Part shown: in pieces, positions 10,179 to 23,495 of the stretch
Layout of the letters: each line of letters starts with the position of its first letter
Position numbering within the stretch: the first letter of the stretch is position 1
The notes under the pieces: model-generated
Seen by the model: the letters and a program-made list of their open reading frames with translations, nothing else
Told to the model about the DNA's origin: nothing
The model's database searches: none
Translations under genes and position numbers: made by a program
Origin: Seison nebaliae
Taxonomy: Eukaryota; Rotifera; Pararotatoria; Seisonacea; Seisonidae
Reading direction: 5' to 3'
NCBI GenBank assembly: GCA_023231475.1
Contig: JALJEE010002501.1
Span: 1-32,274, forward strand
Length of the DNA stretch: 32,274 nt

Positions 10179-13100
10179 AGAAACTATTATGATGTTAACG
10201 AATTTATATCTTTATATTTTTTTCATTTTCAAATTAACAAATATTTAATAACATAACAATTTATTTTTCCATCAACTTGGATCACATCAAGATTATCTAT
10301 TAAAATTAATTGTTCTCTTCATTTTCTTCTTTTCTTTCTTGTTGGCGAAAATAAAAGAAACAAATGTTTGTTGTTGACTGACAATACACGGAATAGAATG
10401 ATTAATATCATCATTGCGAACATAGTACAGTTGATGTGCAATGATGCCAGAAAATTTAAAAGAAAAACATAAAAAAACGACAACAAAAATATTATTAAAA
10501 TAAAACAAGTATATAATAATAATATTTCATGAAAATGTTGGTAAGTATTAGACGATATTACGAAACTTATTCCACTTGGTAACATTCGACTCTTGAAGAG
10601 TTTATTAATGATTAATTAAAGCTTAAAGAATAGCGGACGTTAGGTTGATATGTGCGGCAACTACCAGCAAAATGGTAAAGTTATATAACTTGAGTATGCA
10701 TAAGTAATTTAGGTTAGGACATAATGATTCAATAAATTTATTTATTGTGATATTTAAGTGAGTGTTTAAGATGTTCATGAAGTATTTCCTTTCCTTTTTC
10801 CTTTGACAAAATTTTTATAAAAATATCGAAAAGAAAATTTTTAGTAAAATCGATATATCTATTTTGTGGAGTGGTGGACGACATTGGTCGATGAAGAAAG
10901 TGAAGTAATGTCACGAACATTCATAGATGGATGTAATTAGAAAATATTTCAAATTCTATAAATTCATTAATGGATCGATAAACATTAAAGGTTGTGATGA
11001 AGTCGAATATGAGATTGATATTTGTTTAATATTGGCACGTTCTTCTGGCATATGTCATAAAGGTCTTCCTTAATTAAAGTGAAATAGGAAATTTGGGTTG
11101 ATAGGTAAGAGGAATCTTTAGTAAGTCATTCCCATTAATTTCTTTCTACCTTTCTCCATTGCCAGTCGTCTAATTGATGGATCAACGGATGAACATTAAT
11201 TAGACAATTTGGCGTAGGACGTTGGAAACATTCGCGAAATATTATCAAATTATTGGAAAGGAACATTTATCCTCAACATTTTAGTAGGTATTATTTTATT
11301 TTATTGACAAAGATAGGAGAAGTAGGGAGGAAAAATTGGTGAACATATATTTATGATGATGGTCGGTTATATTATTTATAGGAGGGGAAGATATAGAAAG
11401 AAAGATGGAAGAAAGGAAAAAAATGAATATTCTCCAGAAAGCATTTCTTAATAGCAGATATTATCTTAAAATGAAACAATTCACTGTCGACATCGGACGC
11501 AGTGCACAGATAAAAAATGATCTCTCTTGTGAGTGATTTCCGCTCATCATAATTGTAAGCGAATTCATCATTAAATGGCTCCGATATTTTACATAAAGAA
11601 CAACGTCAGTCAAATGGCGAATAATAATGCCACTACCTTCTCCTTCATTGATAATGACAATATTTGTATTATGCTCAATATCATGCAGTTAAATACTCGA
11701 AGGAATTATTCGACTTGCCACCATCAGACCTTGTTCCTCCAAAGGACTACTATGCGACTTAATACCTTTTGCCAAAAGTAGAATCCGCATAATTTTCGTA
11801 TTTTCAAGTTCATTCATCATTTCTTCTAATCAATATGGTAGTGCCATTTCTACCTATAAATCTAAGTCAATTTTTTGCTTTGGTATCTTTTCAGTTAATT
11901 TTGTAATTAAAGATGCATACTTCTAATTGGTAATCCAAGTTATTGTAGTAATTCCTCATTCTGTTACGTTCCCGGTTGTTTTCAATTTTCAATTTTGACA
12001 AAAAATTTCATTCGGTATTAATTTCCCATTAACAATTTTTGTAGTATTTCAGTAATATTCCATTTTTGTCGAGTAAAAGGAAACCTGAAGGACATATAAA
12101 AAATCGATTAGACAAAAGGAAATCTTTTAAGATTGATAAGGTGAAGATGAAATGTAATATAATTCATATATGTAATTTACGCCATTACCCGTAATCAGAT
12201 TAAATTAAAACATCCGAAGTTGATGGTGTTATCGAAGAATATCGAATATATTTAGATTAGAAGTAAGTCTAATTAGGAAAGAAGCAGATAAATTAATTTT
12301 AATAACATCGACGTCGCAAAAGATGTATAAACAACTGTTTTGCTTATACACAAGATTGAGCGTGCACTTCGTTTTTTTCATTATGATATGGAAAGATTCC
12401 ATCACTCATTCATCCTAAATCATTCCAATTTGTATAAAAGGATATGAAGTAACTGTAAAAGATGTGGACATAAGAATTATATACTATGATTGTATTTATG
12501 CATGATTGCATTATACGAATATATCTTTCCATGCTAATCTATGCAGATATATAGTTCAATTATATATTAGTAAATTTAGAAGAAATAAATAATTCGATTG
12601 ATATCAACAATAATTCGGAATGAAAGATTTGGAAAAGAATAACTAATTCTCTCAACAATATCTCCTTCGTCTGAACTTCATGTAGATAATGATTGAAATA
12701 ATTGAATCGATTTACAATATTGTACACGGGAAATTATTGAAAGAAACTCTTCAGAAAATTTATTATATCAAAACAAATTGTTTTGTTAACAATTATTAGA
12801 AGTGATTAATAAGACCAATAAGATGTTTTTTCGACGAAGAAAGAAAGCCAATCAAGTCGTTGAGCAATTCCGTACTTTACCGTCATGTGATGATTAGAAG
12901 CGATTTTATGGAGCAATTCCATTTATTCATTCCATCTTTCTTCTCACAAAAGCAAAAAAATTCAAATAAAGAATTTTTTGAAAATTTTCCATGACGTATG
13001 TTTGTTGATGAGTTCGGGTTGTCATTACGTAAAAGTGACGTTGTAATTTCAAAAATCATTTTACACTCAACTATTTACGAATCGAACTCTTCTCATTTCA

Positions 13101-15067
13101 TGCCGAGTTATGTTATTGCTTTTCCAATGACATCATTCTACAGAATGCGAAAATGAGTAGTTGAAATTTCGACTCAGAAGAAATCGTATCAGTTCATGAT
13201 CAATGTCCATTTTGTGTGAACATAAATTATTTATGGATCCTTTTCATCTTAATCCTTCAATGGAGAATGTATATGATGTGAAAATTTATAAATATTGATA
13301 GTCGATATTGTATTAGTATGACCAGAGATATGTTATTCAAGTCGCAGATATCTTATATCCATGTGCATAGCGGAAAATTTCTTCATCCACTTTAATGAGA
13401 GACAGATGAAATTCTAATAATTATTTCTTCTCCAATTCATTCTCATGTACATATGTATTCCCATCGACTACTATTGTGATTAATAGAGAACCAACAGGTT
13501 TTACGTAATCCTTTAAACAAATAATATATTTTTAGTATTTTATGTGAAGACTATTAAAATGGAAGATAACCTTCTCGTTCTACCGTTATGCAATGAAATC
13601 GAAGATAAGACAAAAGGTGGAGATTGCGCATGAAATAATTTTGAGAGATACAAATTATTTGGAAGAATAATTCCTAACAGATTCCAACTTTCATCAATTT
13701 CGTATCTACGTCCAAAACAAAAAAAATTGTTATTTCTCTCTAATTTTCTCCAGTTTGAATTACGAGTGTCTGATCGATGTCGATCATATTACGTCGTATT
13801 TTGTTGTTCGTCTAAATTCCTCACTCGTTTAATAAATCTTTGTTTAGATTGAATCCAAATATTTATGTATAATATCAGAAGAAAGAAAATAAACTAAATC
13901 ATTTTCCGATCGGATTCTAATAAATTCTTGTGATGAGTACCCCTAAATTTTTTCCTGAAATTTTACAATTATGTCATATGTCTGTAAACGGATAGAAGAT
14001 AATTGTTAATTTAGAATAATAGTGTTGAATTAATCTTACCATTCTTTTCCATTCTATTCATATCTCGACATTGGTTGTCAACTAACTAGCTAAAACTTAT
14101 TCCAAGGTTCTATTCATCTGTATAGACATGTCCACTTTATTTATACAAACAAATACTGATATTATTAGAAAGATAGGATCGATTATGTAAGAATGAAGCA
14201 AACGGTCAGAAAATGAGTCGATATAATTCTACTATATCCCTTAGTGAATATTTACACTCTTAATTAAGTTTAGGCTATTACTGTCAATAACAAAATGGAA
14301 TACTGTCCTCAACACTAAAGTTAATAAAAAGAATTCTTAATAACTATAATCATTCATTTATTGCAGCCAATTTATCGCTCCCACGAAATTGTCATGTACA
14401 TGATGATAGACGTATTTAATTTATTTATAAATAGAACATATCTCCATTTTTTATTAAAAGATTGATGGTATTAATTTACACTCTAACTCCGAATTCCAGG
14501 TGAAAATCTTAAATTTTTCTATTCTCCTCGTATAACCATCAATATGGAATTGAGGCGAGTATTGAGGAGAGTCTAACAAAAATTTACCTTTTCATTCGTC
14601 TGTCCGAAATGATTGAAACATAAAAAATCAATTAATCTTCATGAAGATTCGCAATTATTTCGTATCATCACAATAACGGCATCCTACCCACAAACTGTTC
14701 AATTTATCTATTGAAATTTATGGGAAATTCTTTTTTTCTTTTTCATTTAAAAGATTCGGTCAATTACTTTAAAAAATTGCTTGAAGTCTTCTTGGACATT
14801 ATAACGAATTCCGTGTCTTCTTTTCTAATTAATGTTCATCTTATTTCCCAAATTGGATTTATGGAATTAGTAGGTGGAGAATTGATAATTTATTATATAA
14901 TAAATATCTGTAACAGAATGAACATAATAATAAGTTGGTTGGAAGGTGAGTGATGTGTTTTATTGGAGAATGATGATGATGTAAAAGAAGAGGTAAGGAA
15001 GCAATTAGATGTGGGAAAATGGAGAGATGAAAAAAATAATGTTATATATTTCTCTAAACTAAAGGGG

Positions 15068-15094
15068 CTGACTGACTTACTGACAGTTAGTCGG
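15068..15094. repeat. Inverted repeat with a 10-bp stem
   Basis: CTGACTGACT and AGTTAGTCGG pair across a 7-nt loop, with two G-T wobbles. It lies about 515 nt upstream of the receptor start codon in a patch less AT-rich than its surroundings. Confidence 0.4.
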
Positions 15095-15215
15095 TTATTT
15101 ATTTGCAGAATGTTCCGTCACTTCCCATAATCAAACGTATAAATTAAAGAACGAGGTCCAAAGAATCATTGGAATGAACATTATAGTTCATTACCTAATC
15201 AACATAGGACATTAA

Positions 15216-15279
15216 GTAGTAAGTCGCAATTAATTAGGTTTGTGCACATCTGGTGCATATTCTCTTAATTAGTTGCTAC
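15216..15279 (+). ncRNA. Hairpin resembling a small pre-miRNA (candidate)
   Basis: GCAATTAATTAGG (15225-15237) pairs over 13 consecutive positions, including two wobbles, with the 3' arm reading CTTAATTAGTTGC. Nearer the loop, GTGCAC pairs with GTGCAT, and at the base GTAG pairs with CTAC. Internal loops separate these blocks, and the terminal loop is about 5 nt. The total length of about 64 nt and the shape suit a miRNA precursor. I recognise no known mature miRNA in either arm. Expression and conservation are untested. Confidence 0.3.
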
Positions 15280-15609
15280 ATAAATTATTTCCTTGCATTT
15301 TAGTAAGACTCTTATTAGTACGTCGTTTTTTTCACTTCCTATTCTATGCTACCTCATAATGAGATTCTACTTCAATTAAATTATTTTCTTATACTTTCAG
15401 TTTGAAAGAATATTTTATTTATTTATCATTAATTTTCTCCTTTATTTTTTCTTAGAATCATGTTCAATTTCTATTTAAAACTTTTGATATTTTCAAACAA
15501 ATGAACACTGAAACAAATTCTTCTCCATAATTGGATTAGATCAATTTAAATTCCTGAGCACAATTTCTATTCATTCAAGGGACATAATATTATCTGGAGA
15601 GGAAGGAAA

Positions 15610-18600
15610 ATGCCTTTCATTCTATCAGTGTCAATCTTCTTGTTTCTCCAAAAGATGCTCACTGCAATTTCAATAAGTGAACTGAATATGTTCTCCGAAA
15701 CGACAGAGATGGCAAACTTCTCGGAACAAATTAATGAAAAGGTTAGAGAACTTATACTTTATCTTCAAATTATTTAAACGGTAGAACATCAGTTCAAATA
15801 TTTAAAGGCGAAGATATCTTCATATCAAAAATTAACCGCTTAAAACAACTTTCTAACATAATAATATAATATATATATATATATATAATAAGACGGTCTT
15901 GCATAATATTCCTGACGTTAAACGAGATCTGATTATTTTATGAACGAATCTTAATCAGAAGTCAGTTACTTCCTAATTTAATAGATGTGATAATTACGAG
16001 TAAATAAAATATTTCGTCGATCTTATGACATTCGATATTATCTCTGGTCGTCTTCCCACCAGATAGAACAATCTTATTTGGATAAGTAGTTATCCACGTA
16101 ATTTATGCAGTAGTTATGTTTCATTAAGTAATAGGAAATGGAAATTAATAATTTTCTGGCGGTAACAAATAAAGTTTATTATTTTCGTTTATTAGTTAGA
16201 ATTTCCGTCGATTTATCTGATTTTCATAAGGAACTAACGGAAATAGAGTCGATAATAAAGAGAAAAAAGTTTAATGTCTATTTAGTATGGATATTCATCC
16301 ACAATAAAACATTATCTAACAATTATCAGGTAATAAAGTTAAAAGAAACAAAAATGTAGACTTAAGTCTACTAGAAGTTTAAAAAAAAAGAATTTAGTTT
16401 TAATAATATAGTTTAATATTTACATTGATATAATACATAATAATAATATTACATACCTAATATACATTGACCACTTTCAATCTTTATAGTTTCTCATTCA
16501 CTTTATTATCGTCATTACGCATCTAGTGGTATTGTGAATTGCTTGCTAATCCAACATGTATATTAATATATTAGTATCAACTATTATTTAGTATATTACT
16601 CATTCCTTATGATAAAAAAATGAAATTTATTTATAACTTTAAATTTTAAAAAAATATATAATGCAAAATCTTTTTAACCTGGAATCTAGATGATGAACTA
16701 CATTTTATAGTTGAAATTCGAACGATTTGCGTGGGATCCAGAAAAGTGGATTTATGACGATATATGTTGAAAATAGATGGTTTATTGTATTGTAGATAAT
16801 GTATTTGATTTGTCACATAATTTAATGTCAGATATCATTTTATAAACTAAAAAGCTTTCGAATATTATGTAATTATTGACGGAAATAAAGATAAATATCA
16901 TAGAGTTGCATCTAATTTATTTACCTGATAAATATGCTATGCATGTCACGAAGAACAAGAATAAAAGTTTTACTTATCAAGTATAATCGGAGCTCTGTTT
17001 TGTTATTTTTGACAATTAACATCATTCTTTTTAAGAAAATATTTTGGAAAATAATATTCGAAGGAAAACATCAATTCACATTATCAAGTGGTCCGTTAGT
17101 GATACATAGGTTTTATCTTGTTTTATCGAACAATATATCATTTCTGGTTGTTAAAATTCGATTAGCATATTGATTCTATAGATAAAGAATAAATAGAAAC
17201 GATGCACATTATAGGTATGAAATAACGAAATTAAATTTCATAGCAAACATTGTGGATTCGGTTGCAACGAATTTGTTTTTTACGTTAATTATGCTCTCTA
17301 CTCTTTTGAAGATTTTAATCTACAATGAGATAATGGAGATATAGAAATTGACAGAAGGCCTTAGTGGTAAATATTATTAACAAAACGAACTTACAATTGT
17401 TAGAAATCATTTCAGATTTCTTCAATTTTTGCTTCTTCTTTCAAATATAACTTTCTTATCATAAAGAAAAAGTAAAATACATTTATGCAAACAATTTTTT
17501 TATGTGACGCGTCATGTTATCAAGATTAATGCAAAATTTTTTTTTCTCCGAATTTGAGAATAAGATCTAACATAGCAATTATCTGCTTAAAAGATTATTG
17601 CAAATAAAAACACCATTACTTTTTAGTTCCGCTCTATAGATATTATAATGTGATTTCTATTTTGCATCCTCTTTTCTGTCGGCAAATTACCGGAATTCAC
17701 TTTGGGAAATCATAAAATACTTTCCGCCATTTCTCTTCTTTCTTAGCGCTGAAATCTCTTTTTAGGAAAACTTTTTTAATTTTTTCCCTTATTCGTTTTG
17801 GAAACATTGAAAATAGTTTTTAACGATTTAACTTTAAATCAAAATCTTATTATATGTTTCAAAGTATATGAGGTAAATATATATAAAGTATATTAACATC
17901 AGCCGAACTTTAAAATTGTGCCCAAATGCGGATAGTCATAGAAATATTGTTAGGCTTTTTTTATTATTCACTTCACTCACTACTGGTTCACAATTTTTAA
18001 TAAGTTTTGAAATTAATTCAAGTTAATTAGTATTTTCTTTGTTTTTATAAAAAAAGCAACGAAACAAGAAGTAAATGAATGAATATTTTAAAAAGTATAA
18101 TAAGGAAATATTAGGATAAATTATACTGAACAAAATTCATTTGATTAATGGGAAACGTTCCCTTGTGACTTATATTAAATCTCTTAGGTTTATATATTAA
18201 TCCTTCGCAAATAACTATAAAGCACTTTCTCGAATTTGCTTATTATTCTATTTTTGTAATGATAATCTATAATAATAAACTAGGATTTATGTAGATCAGA
18301 AAATTAATTATTAGGGAAATTGAATTTTTTTTAAGAATTAGAGTAGCTCTTAAATTGATTGAATAGAAAATATTATTGATATTTATTGCCAAAAAACAAC
18401 TCAGCGCTTTTTTTCTTGCATTGCAAGAATCGATTCTTAATAAATTTTAAGAATGGAGAAATTTGTTAAACATTTGATGTACTATTAATTTTCTTCAGCG
18501 AAAGAAACCATTTTTCATAACTTTTTATCGATAAAAATGTATTATAATTTGTAATTATGGATATTATGTTTTTTGATTGATTGCCAACGCATCTTAAGAT

Positions 18601-21600
18601 GTAGTTGAGCATTATTGAGTTAAATGATACTTTCCAATATGCCCTATCACTCAACATTAAATTAAACATCAAGTTCTCATTTGAAACATCTGGTAACTGT
18701 TGATGTGTGTGGGGAGAGAAAAGAAGAATTATTTCATAGAGCATTTGAATAATGTTCAGATGGTATAAAGAGATGTAAAGGATGATGGATTTGATGAATA
18801 TCATAAGAATAAAATTTGAAATTATTCGTCCGATCAATAACTTATCAATCATTTTGCACTGTTTAATCTTACTGTGAATTTCATTCACAATCAATATGCT
18901 TTATCTATTTCGTATGCATCTCTAATCTGATATTCCTTCCATCATAGGTCAATGAACATAAGACACCGAATTAAATAACTTGCTGTAAAAAAATCTAAAA
19001 AAAATATAATTTACGGACATTAATTTTCTTTTCAATCATAAATTATTTAAACATTCCCTCATTCTATCGAATTTTACATTAATTTTCAATTCATTTAAAG
19101 TAAAATTAACTCTTAAAATTTACCGCTCGTCTGTTTCAAGTTCAAAATTTTGTGCGGTTCTCTCGTCTCATAAATGATGTACAAATTGAGAATGAAACAC
19201 AGAGTATATTGGTCAAGATAAATGATATAGATCTGTGTAGTCCTTGATGAGATGGGAATTAAGAAAATCATTCTAACGGAATATAAGTGGAATCTACGAC
19301 GTTGAATTCTTTCACCTTTTACGGAGGGAAAATAGATGAAATTATCATGGAAATTTATGCAATAGTTAATAAAGACGAATGTCATCCATCAATAGTGTCG
19401 ATAAAAATATTTCATTATTATTTTACCCATCCGGCCACCTAACCATTTTTCAACTTCACTCTATTTTTATTCCAATTGTTCATAGTTGTAGGTGTAGATT
19501 TGTGGATGGAACGCCGATATGTAATGCGAGAAAAATAGAAGATATTTAAGACAAAATAAATAAATTTTATGAAGAAGATATATAGGAGAATTAGAAGAGT
19601 ATTCACAATTCGGCAGAGTAGAAAAGAAATAAAAAGCAAAAGAAGACGGTTCATTTTTCTCGGGTCATTGATAGAATTCTGTCAATATTTCTTCCCAACT
19701 TATTCTATTTGAATATCCCTATAATTACTTATCATAAATATTGGGTTTTTTGATCAAACCTATTTCTCAAGAGAGGCTGTTTTCAAAGAAAATACTTTTT
19801 GTCAATAGTAAATGATAGAGATCAGACTGCAAATTCTGTAATATGTGCATTCTCTTGTAAATTTCCTCCTTAGACTAAGTAGCTCCTTCCGATAATTTAA
19901 ATATGTGTTATTTCTCTTCGAATACCCATTCTCGTGAATAAACTAAGCTTTACATAATAATAATAATTGTCCACATTCCTCTAATCTTTCCTGGTGTATA
20001 GACCTTTCCTGGGAGTACTCCGAACCATTTAAAGGGAAATAAAAATAAAACTACTCAGACTTTCCGTCAATAAGAGGTTTAATTCTGTCAACTGAAAACA
20101 CATCATCTACGTAACGTAGAATATCGATCGGGAGATGATAGATAGGGGGATTATTATGATTAAAATTAGAAAAGAAAAATACGAATTATTGAATGTTTTA
20201 CAACTTTTTCCAAAATAATACTACTTTTAAGTCGAGGAAACGAGCTAATTATACATGAAGGAATTGAAACAAGGAGAATTGTAAGTAGTTTCATAAGTAG
20301 TTTCGTGCTAAAAGAGAAAGATTGATTGACATTAAGAAATAATGATGTAGGCGAATTGGTATCCGATGATTAAGTAAAAGGAGAAAAACTGGAGATTTGT
20401 CTAAAAGGAAATTGTTAGATTTCTTAATTTCATATAATATGGAAGTATCATGAATGTTTGTTGGCACTCATCATATTGGTACTAATATGGAAAGTAGAAT
20501 ATTTTATCATCTAATTTCTTTTTGTTGAATATCTAAAAGAAATTAACAATATTATTCTGATATTACATTCGCAAATTTTATCTATCTTCATCATCTTCTT
20601 CTTTTTATTTTGCGTCCAGGGAGAAAATCAAAAATTATCATCATTTTGGTATAAGTACGATAATTATCCAATAAATTATCAATACTCGCTCAATAAAGAA
20701 GATTCAACAAGAACGCTAGATCACAATTTAGCGCTTTCACCTAATGACAACAGTTATGAAGATTTATTTGACGTAGATAGCGAACAATACGATGACATGG
20801 ATTCCCATAATATTTGTGATTATCTCTACAAAGTATCAAGGGAAATCCAAAGAGATAATACTCGCAGCATTTTCATAGCAATCTTCTCTATGATCAGTGT
20901 ATTTGGAATGTGTGGAAACCTGTTGGTCATATCGGCAGTCATCCGAAATAAGAAATTGCGATCAATGCACAATATGTTTATTGTCAATTTAGCATTCTCC
21001 GATTTCCTCCTTTGCTCATTTACGGCTCCACTTACGGTTTATCGATATGTGGAAACTGGGAATTGGTGTTTCGGTTTATTCCTCTGCAAATTAATTCCAA
21101 CTCTCCAAATCATGAACATGTTCACCAGTACATTCTCTATCACTGCTATCGCCATCGACCGATATCATTTAATTGCCTTCACTCAACATCGACGTAATAT
21201 CAGAGTAATTGGATATTTGGGTATTTTCGCCGTCTGGATATTGTCCACTTGTATTGCAATACCAGAATTCCAGCATCATATAATAACAGAAATTGAATTG
21301 AAAAAAATTATCGATGGGAAAGACTGTAAAAATGTGAAGCCATTGAAGACTTGTATGGAAATTCCAGATATTCAATTTAAGAAAGCTTATACGATTACCT
21401 TAATCGTTTTACAATATGTGGCGCCAGTACTTTTGGTAACCATTTGCTACACGTTATTAAGCAGAAGATTAAAAAGACGAATTGTTTTGAGACAACGACC
21501 TCTCGATACATCGTTTGCTAAACCGATTACCCAAATTGATAATAATGATAATGATAAAATTAGTAGTCATAAACAGAGTAATAATCTGGAGAATAATAAT

Positions 21601-23052
21601 AATTCTAGTAATAATATAAAAGAAAAAGAAATAGCTAGGAAAAGTATATTATCCACTCATTCGATTTGTTACAAAGATCAAAAACATTCAAACGATTTCA
21701 GTTCGGAATGTTCCGATACATCGAATGGGAAAAACAAAAATATAATTGACGACGTTAAAAGTTATCAGAATTCTTCCAATAATGATGGTATGATAAAAAC
21801 TCCATTATCTAATCAAATTCATGAGAATAATAAGAAGAAATTATTCTCTTATTATATGGCAATGAGTAGTATTGATTGTTCGAGTGCAGATGATGATTAT
21901 ATTTTAAAATCACCGAAATATCCATATTCTGGTCATTTACGAGCCTCAACTTCTCATCGAGATCTTTTAGATTCGACAACGACCGCTACCGCCGTCGTGA
22001 ATTATCATAGTGAAGGCAATATAGCAGTTAGATTACGTTCGTCATCATTCTCGTGTAATCAACGTTCAATAGAAACGGATAATAAACTGTTAACTAATAA
22101 ACCGAATAAAAAGAAAAGTATTAATCAAGCAACTCGAAACAGTTTCCACAAGATGAAGAAAACGAATAATAATGTTGATGCTAATGATTTCGTTTCATAT
22201 ACATTCGACGCAATATCTGGTTTGAATACATCGGCATCCGCTACTCCATCTCCATCATCGTCGGTCTTATCTCTCAATAAATCTCTACTAAATTATTCGA
22301 AAAATAACAATCATAACGATAATGAGATTGGAAATAATATTGACAAATGTAGTTTACATCAAATAGTAGAATGTTCGAAAATGGATAATAATAATAATAA
22401 TCATTTTTTCGGTAGTCACAGTTATAATACGAGTCGGAATATTTCTACTCGAACAATTCCTCGGAAATTGACGATGAGTTTAACTGTTAAATTTAATTCT
22501 GTGAAGAAATTTCGTCTTGTGAGTCTTATGAATCGAACGAGAGAGACAAAGAAGCAATCTTTGGAGAAAATTAGACAGAAACGAATGAGAAGATTATTGA
22601 CTGCACTTGCTTTAGTTTGTGCACTTTCATGGCTTCCATACCATTTTTATATAATAATTGGTGATTTCTTTTATGCGAAACTTTATTCGGTTAATGGTGG
22701 TCTATCTATTAATTTAATAGCTTGTTCATCCGCTGTCATGAATCCAATACTTTACGGAATTCTCAATGAGAATTTTCGCAAAGAATTCCATAGTATTCTT
22801 AATGTTTTCTTCCATCTTTTTCATCATTGTCGTAATAAAAGGAAAACTACTAACGCATCTAATAACAATAACAACACTATTCACCATAAAACTAGCAATC
22901 CATTCCGCTCAACACTCTTTAGTAATAATCCGATAAGTCATAATGGTAATAATGTCAATAATAATCCGAACAATTTAGATACAAAATCAACACATTTCCA
23001 ATTATTACTAACAACAGCAACTGATCCACTAATAGCAACATCTCAAATTTAA
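15610..23052 (+). CDS. NPFR: Neuropeptide F / NPY-type G-protein-coupled receptor, 2 coding exons
   Basis: Rhodopsin-class peptide receptor, probably for NPF, regulating feeding and related behaviour. Exon 1 (15610-15741, 44 codons) encodes a signal peptide (MPFILSVSIFLFLQKMLTAI) and an NFS glycosylation site. It joins in phase 0 to 20620-23052 across a 4,878-nt intron (GTTAGA...CCAG). The open frame runs 59 codons upstream of the first ATG of exon 2, which supports this join. Total length is 854 residues. In full-protein numbering: TM1 about 127-152, DRY 224-226 in ITAIAIDRY, TM5 about 299-324, TM6 about 703-723 (ALSWLPYH), and NPxxY in MNPILYG (751-757). NENFRKEF follows, as is typical of NPF/NPY receptors. 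ECL2 has a Cys for the disulfide with TM3. The third intracellular loop is about 375 residues, rich in Asn and Ser; the family usually has well under 100. The exact ligand is unproven. Confidence 0.88.
15861..15890. repeat. AT dinucleotide microsatellite
   Basis: An uninterrupted TA run inside the receptor intron, flanked by ATAATA units. Ordinary for AT-rich DNA. Confidence 0.8.
18466..18894 (-). CDS. Unrecognised 142-codon ORF inside the receptor intron (doubtful)
   Basis: An open frame with ATG on the strand opposite the receptor. The product is Ile/Leu/Asn-rich, with a hydrophobic segment near residues 22-60 and a more mixed second half (HTHQQLPDVSNENL, YEKWFLSLKK). At this base composition a chance ORF of this length is unusual but not excluded. 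I recognise no domain, signal peptide or splice partner. It could be a nested gene, an exon or noise. Confidence 0.2.
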   Translation of the reverse strand: MIVNEIHSKIKQCKMIDKLLIGRIISNFILMIFIKSIILYISLYHLNIIQMLYEIILLFSPHTHQQLPDVSNENLMFNLMLSDRAYWKVSFNSIMLNYILRCVGNQSKNIISIITNYNTFLSIKSYEKWFLSLKKINSTSNV

Positions 23053-23495
23053 TTTTGAATAATAAATCAATTTCTGTTAATATTTTATTTATAGACAATT
23101 CTTGTTAATTGAAAATAAAGAAGAATCTTCCTTCTTATTCTTTCCCTAAAATAATCGGACAAAAAATGGAAATTTTTTCAATAAAAAACTGATTCTTTCT
23201 TTTCGAAATAAATAAGTCACGAACTACTTTAATCATTCATGATAGTTGTAGTAATTATCAAAAAAAAGAAAGAAAATGTTAAAAAAACATAAAATATATA
23301 GTTCTATCTCTATTTTTCTTCTGGAATAACCAGAACGATGGAATCGAACAAAATTTACAATATATAAAAAACATCGGAAAATTTTTTGAATTCGTTTTAG
23401 AGATTGAGATGGAGATTAATCCAAAAAATTTCTATAAAATTCAGAGATCTTTCTAAAAATCGGTGTTCCTTAATGAAACTGTTTTGAGATGAATT
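23053..23495. other. Convergent intergenic region with polyadenylation signals
   Basis: About 440 nt between the 3' ends of the receptor (plus) and carrier (minus) genes. AATAAA at 23061-23066 lies 8 nt past the receptor stop, and others follow (for example about 23113). No coding content seen. Confidence 0.6.

Larger units (their letters stand above)
10179..15609. other. Long non-coding stretch between the corazonin and receptor genes
   Basis: About 5.4 kb with no convincing gene. Short open frames (for example 10319-10585 minus, 11575-11781 plus, 14711-14953 plus) are AT-driven and lack family motifs or good splice partners. The 3' part probably holds the receptor promoter and enhancers. 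Two stem-loops near 15.1-15.3 kb are listed separately. Confidence 0.55.
15742..20619 (+). other. 4.9 kb intron of the NPF-type receptor gene
   Basis: The only long intron in the window. It begins GTTAGA and ends TTTTGCGTCCAG. It contains a TA dinucleotide run at about 15866-15887 and several AT-rich short open frames. The longest is 18466-18894 on the minus strand (142 codons), listed separately. I see no further receptor exon and no recognised RNA gene. Confidence 0.75.

Noticed and set aside
10293..10585. Two overlapping hydrophobic minus-strand ORFs after corazonin
   Set aside because: Both are AT-rich frames in what is probably the corazonin 3' UTR; neither has a family match.
10678..10691. 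14-nt palindrome AAGTTATATAACTT
   Set aside because: Such AT palindromes are common by chance at this composition.
11575..11781. 68-codon ORF starting MAPIFYIKNN
   Set aside because: Length within chance range and no recognisable features.
14711..14953. 80-codon ORF in the long intergenic region
   Set aside because: AT-driven, hydrophobic by base composition, no motif and no splice partner.
15241..15262. Resemblance of the hairpin loop region to miR-277
   Set aside because: Only a short shared string (TGCAC...ATCTGGT) lies across the loop, not in an arm, and the seed is not preserved in a suitable position.
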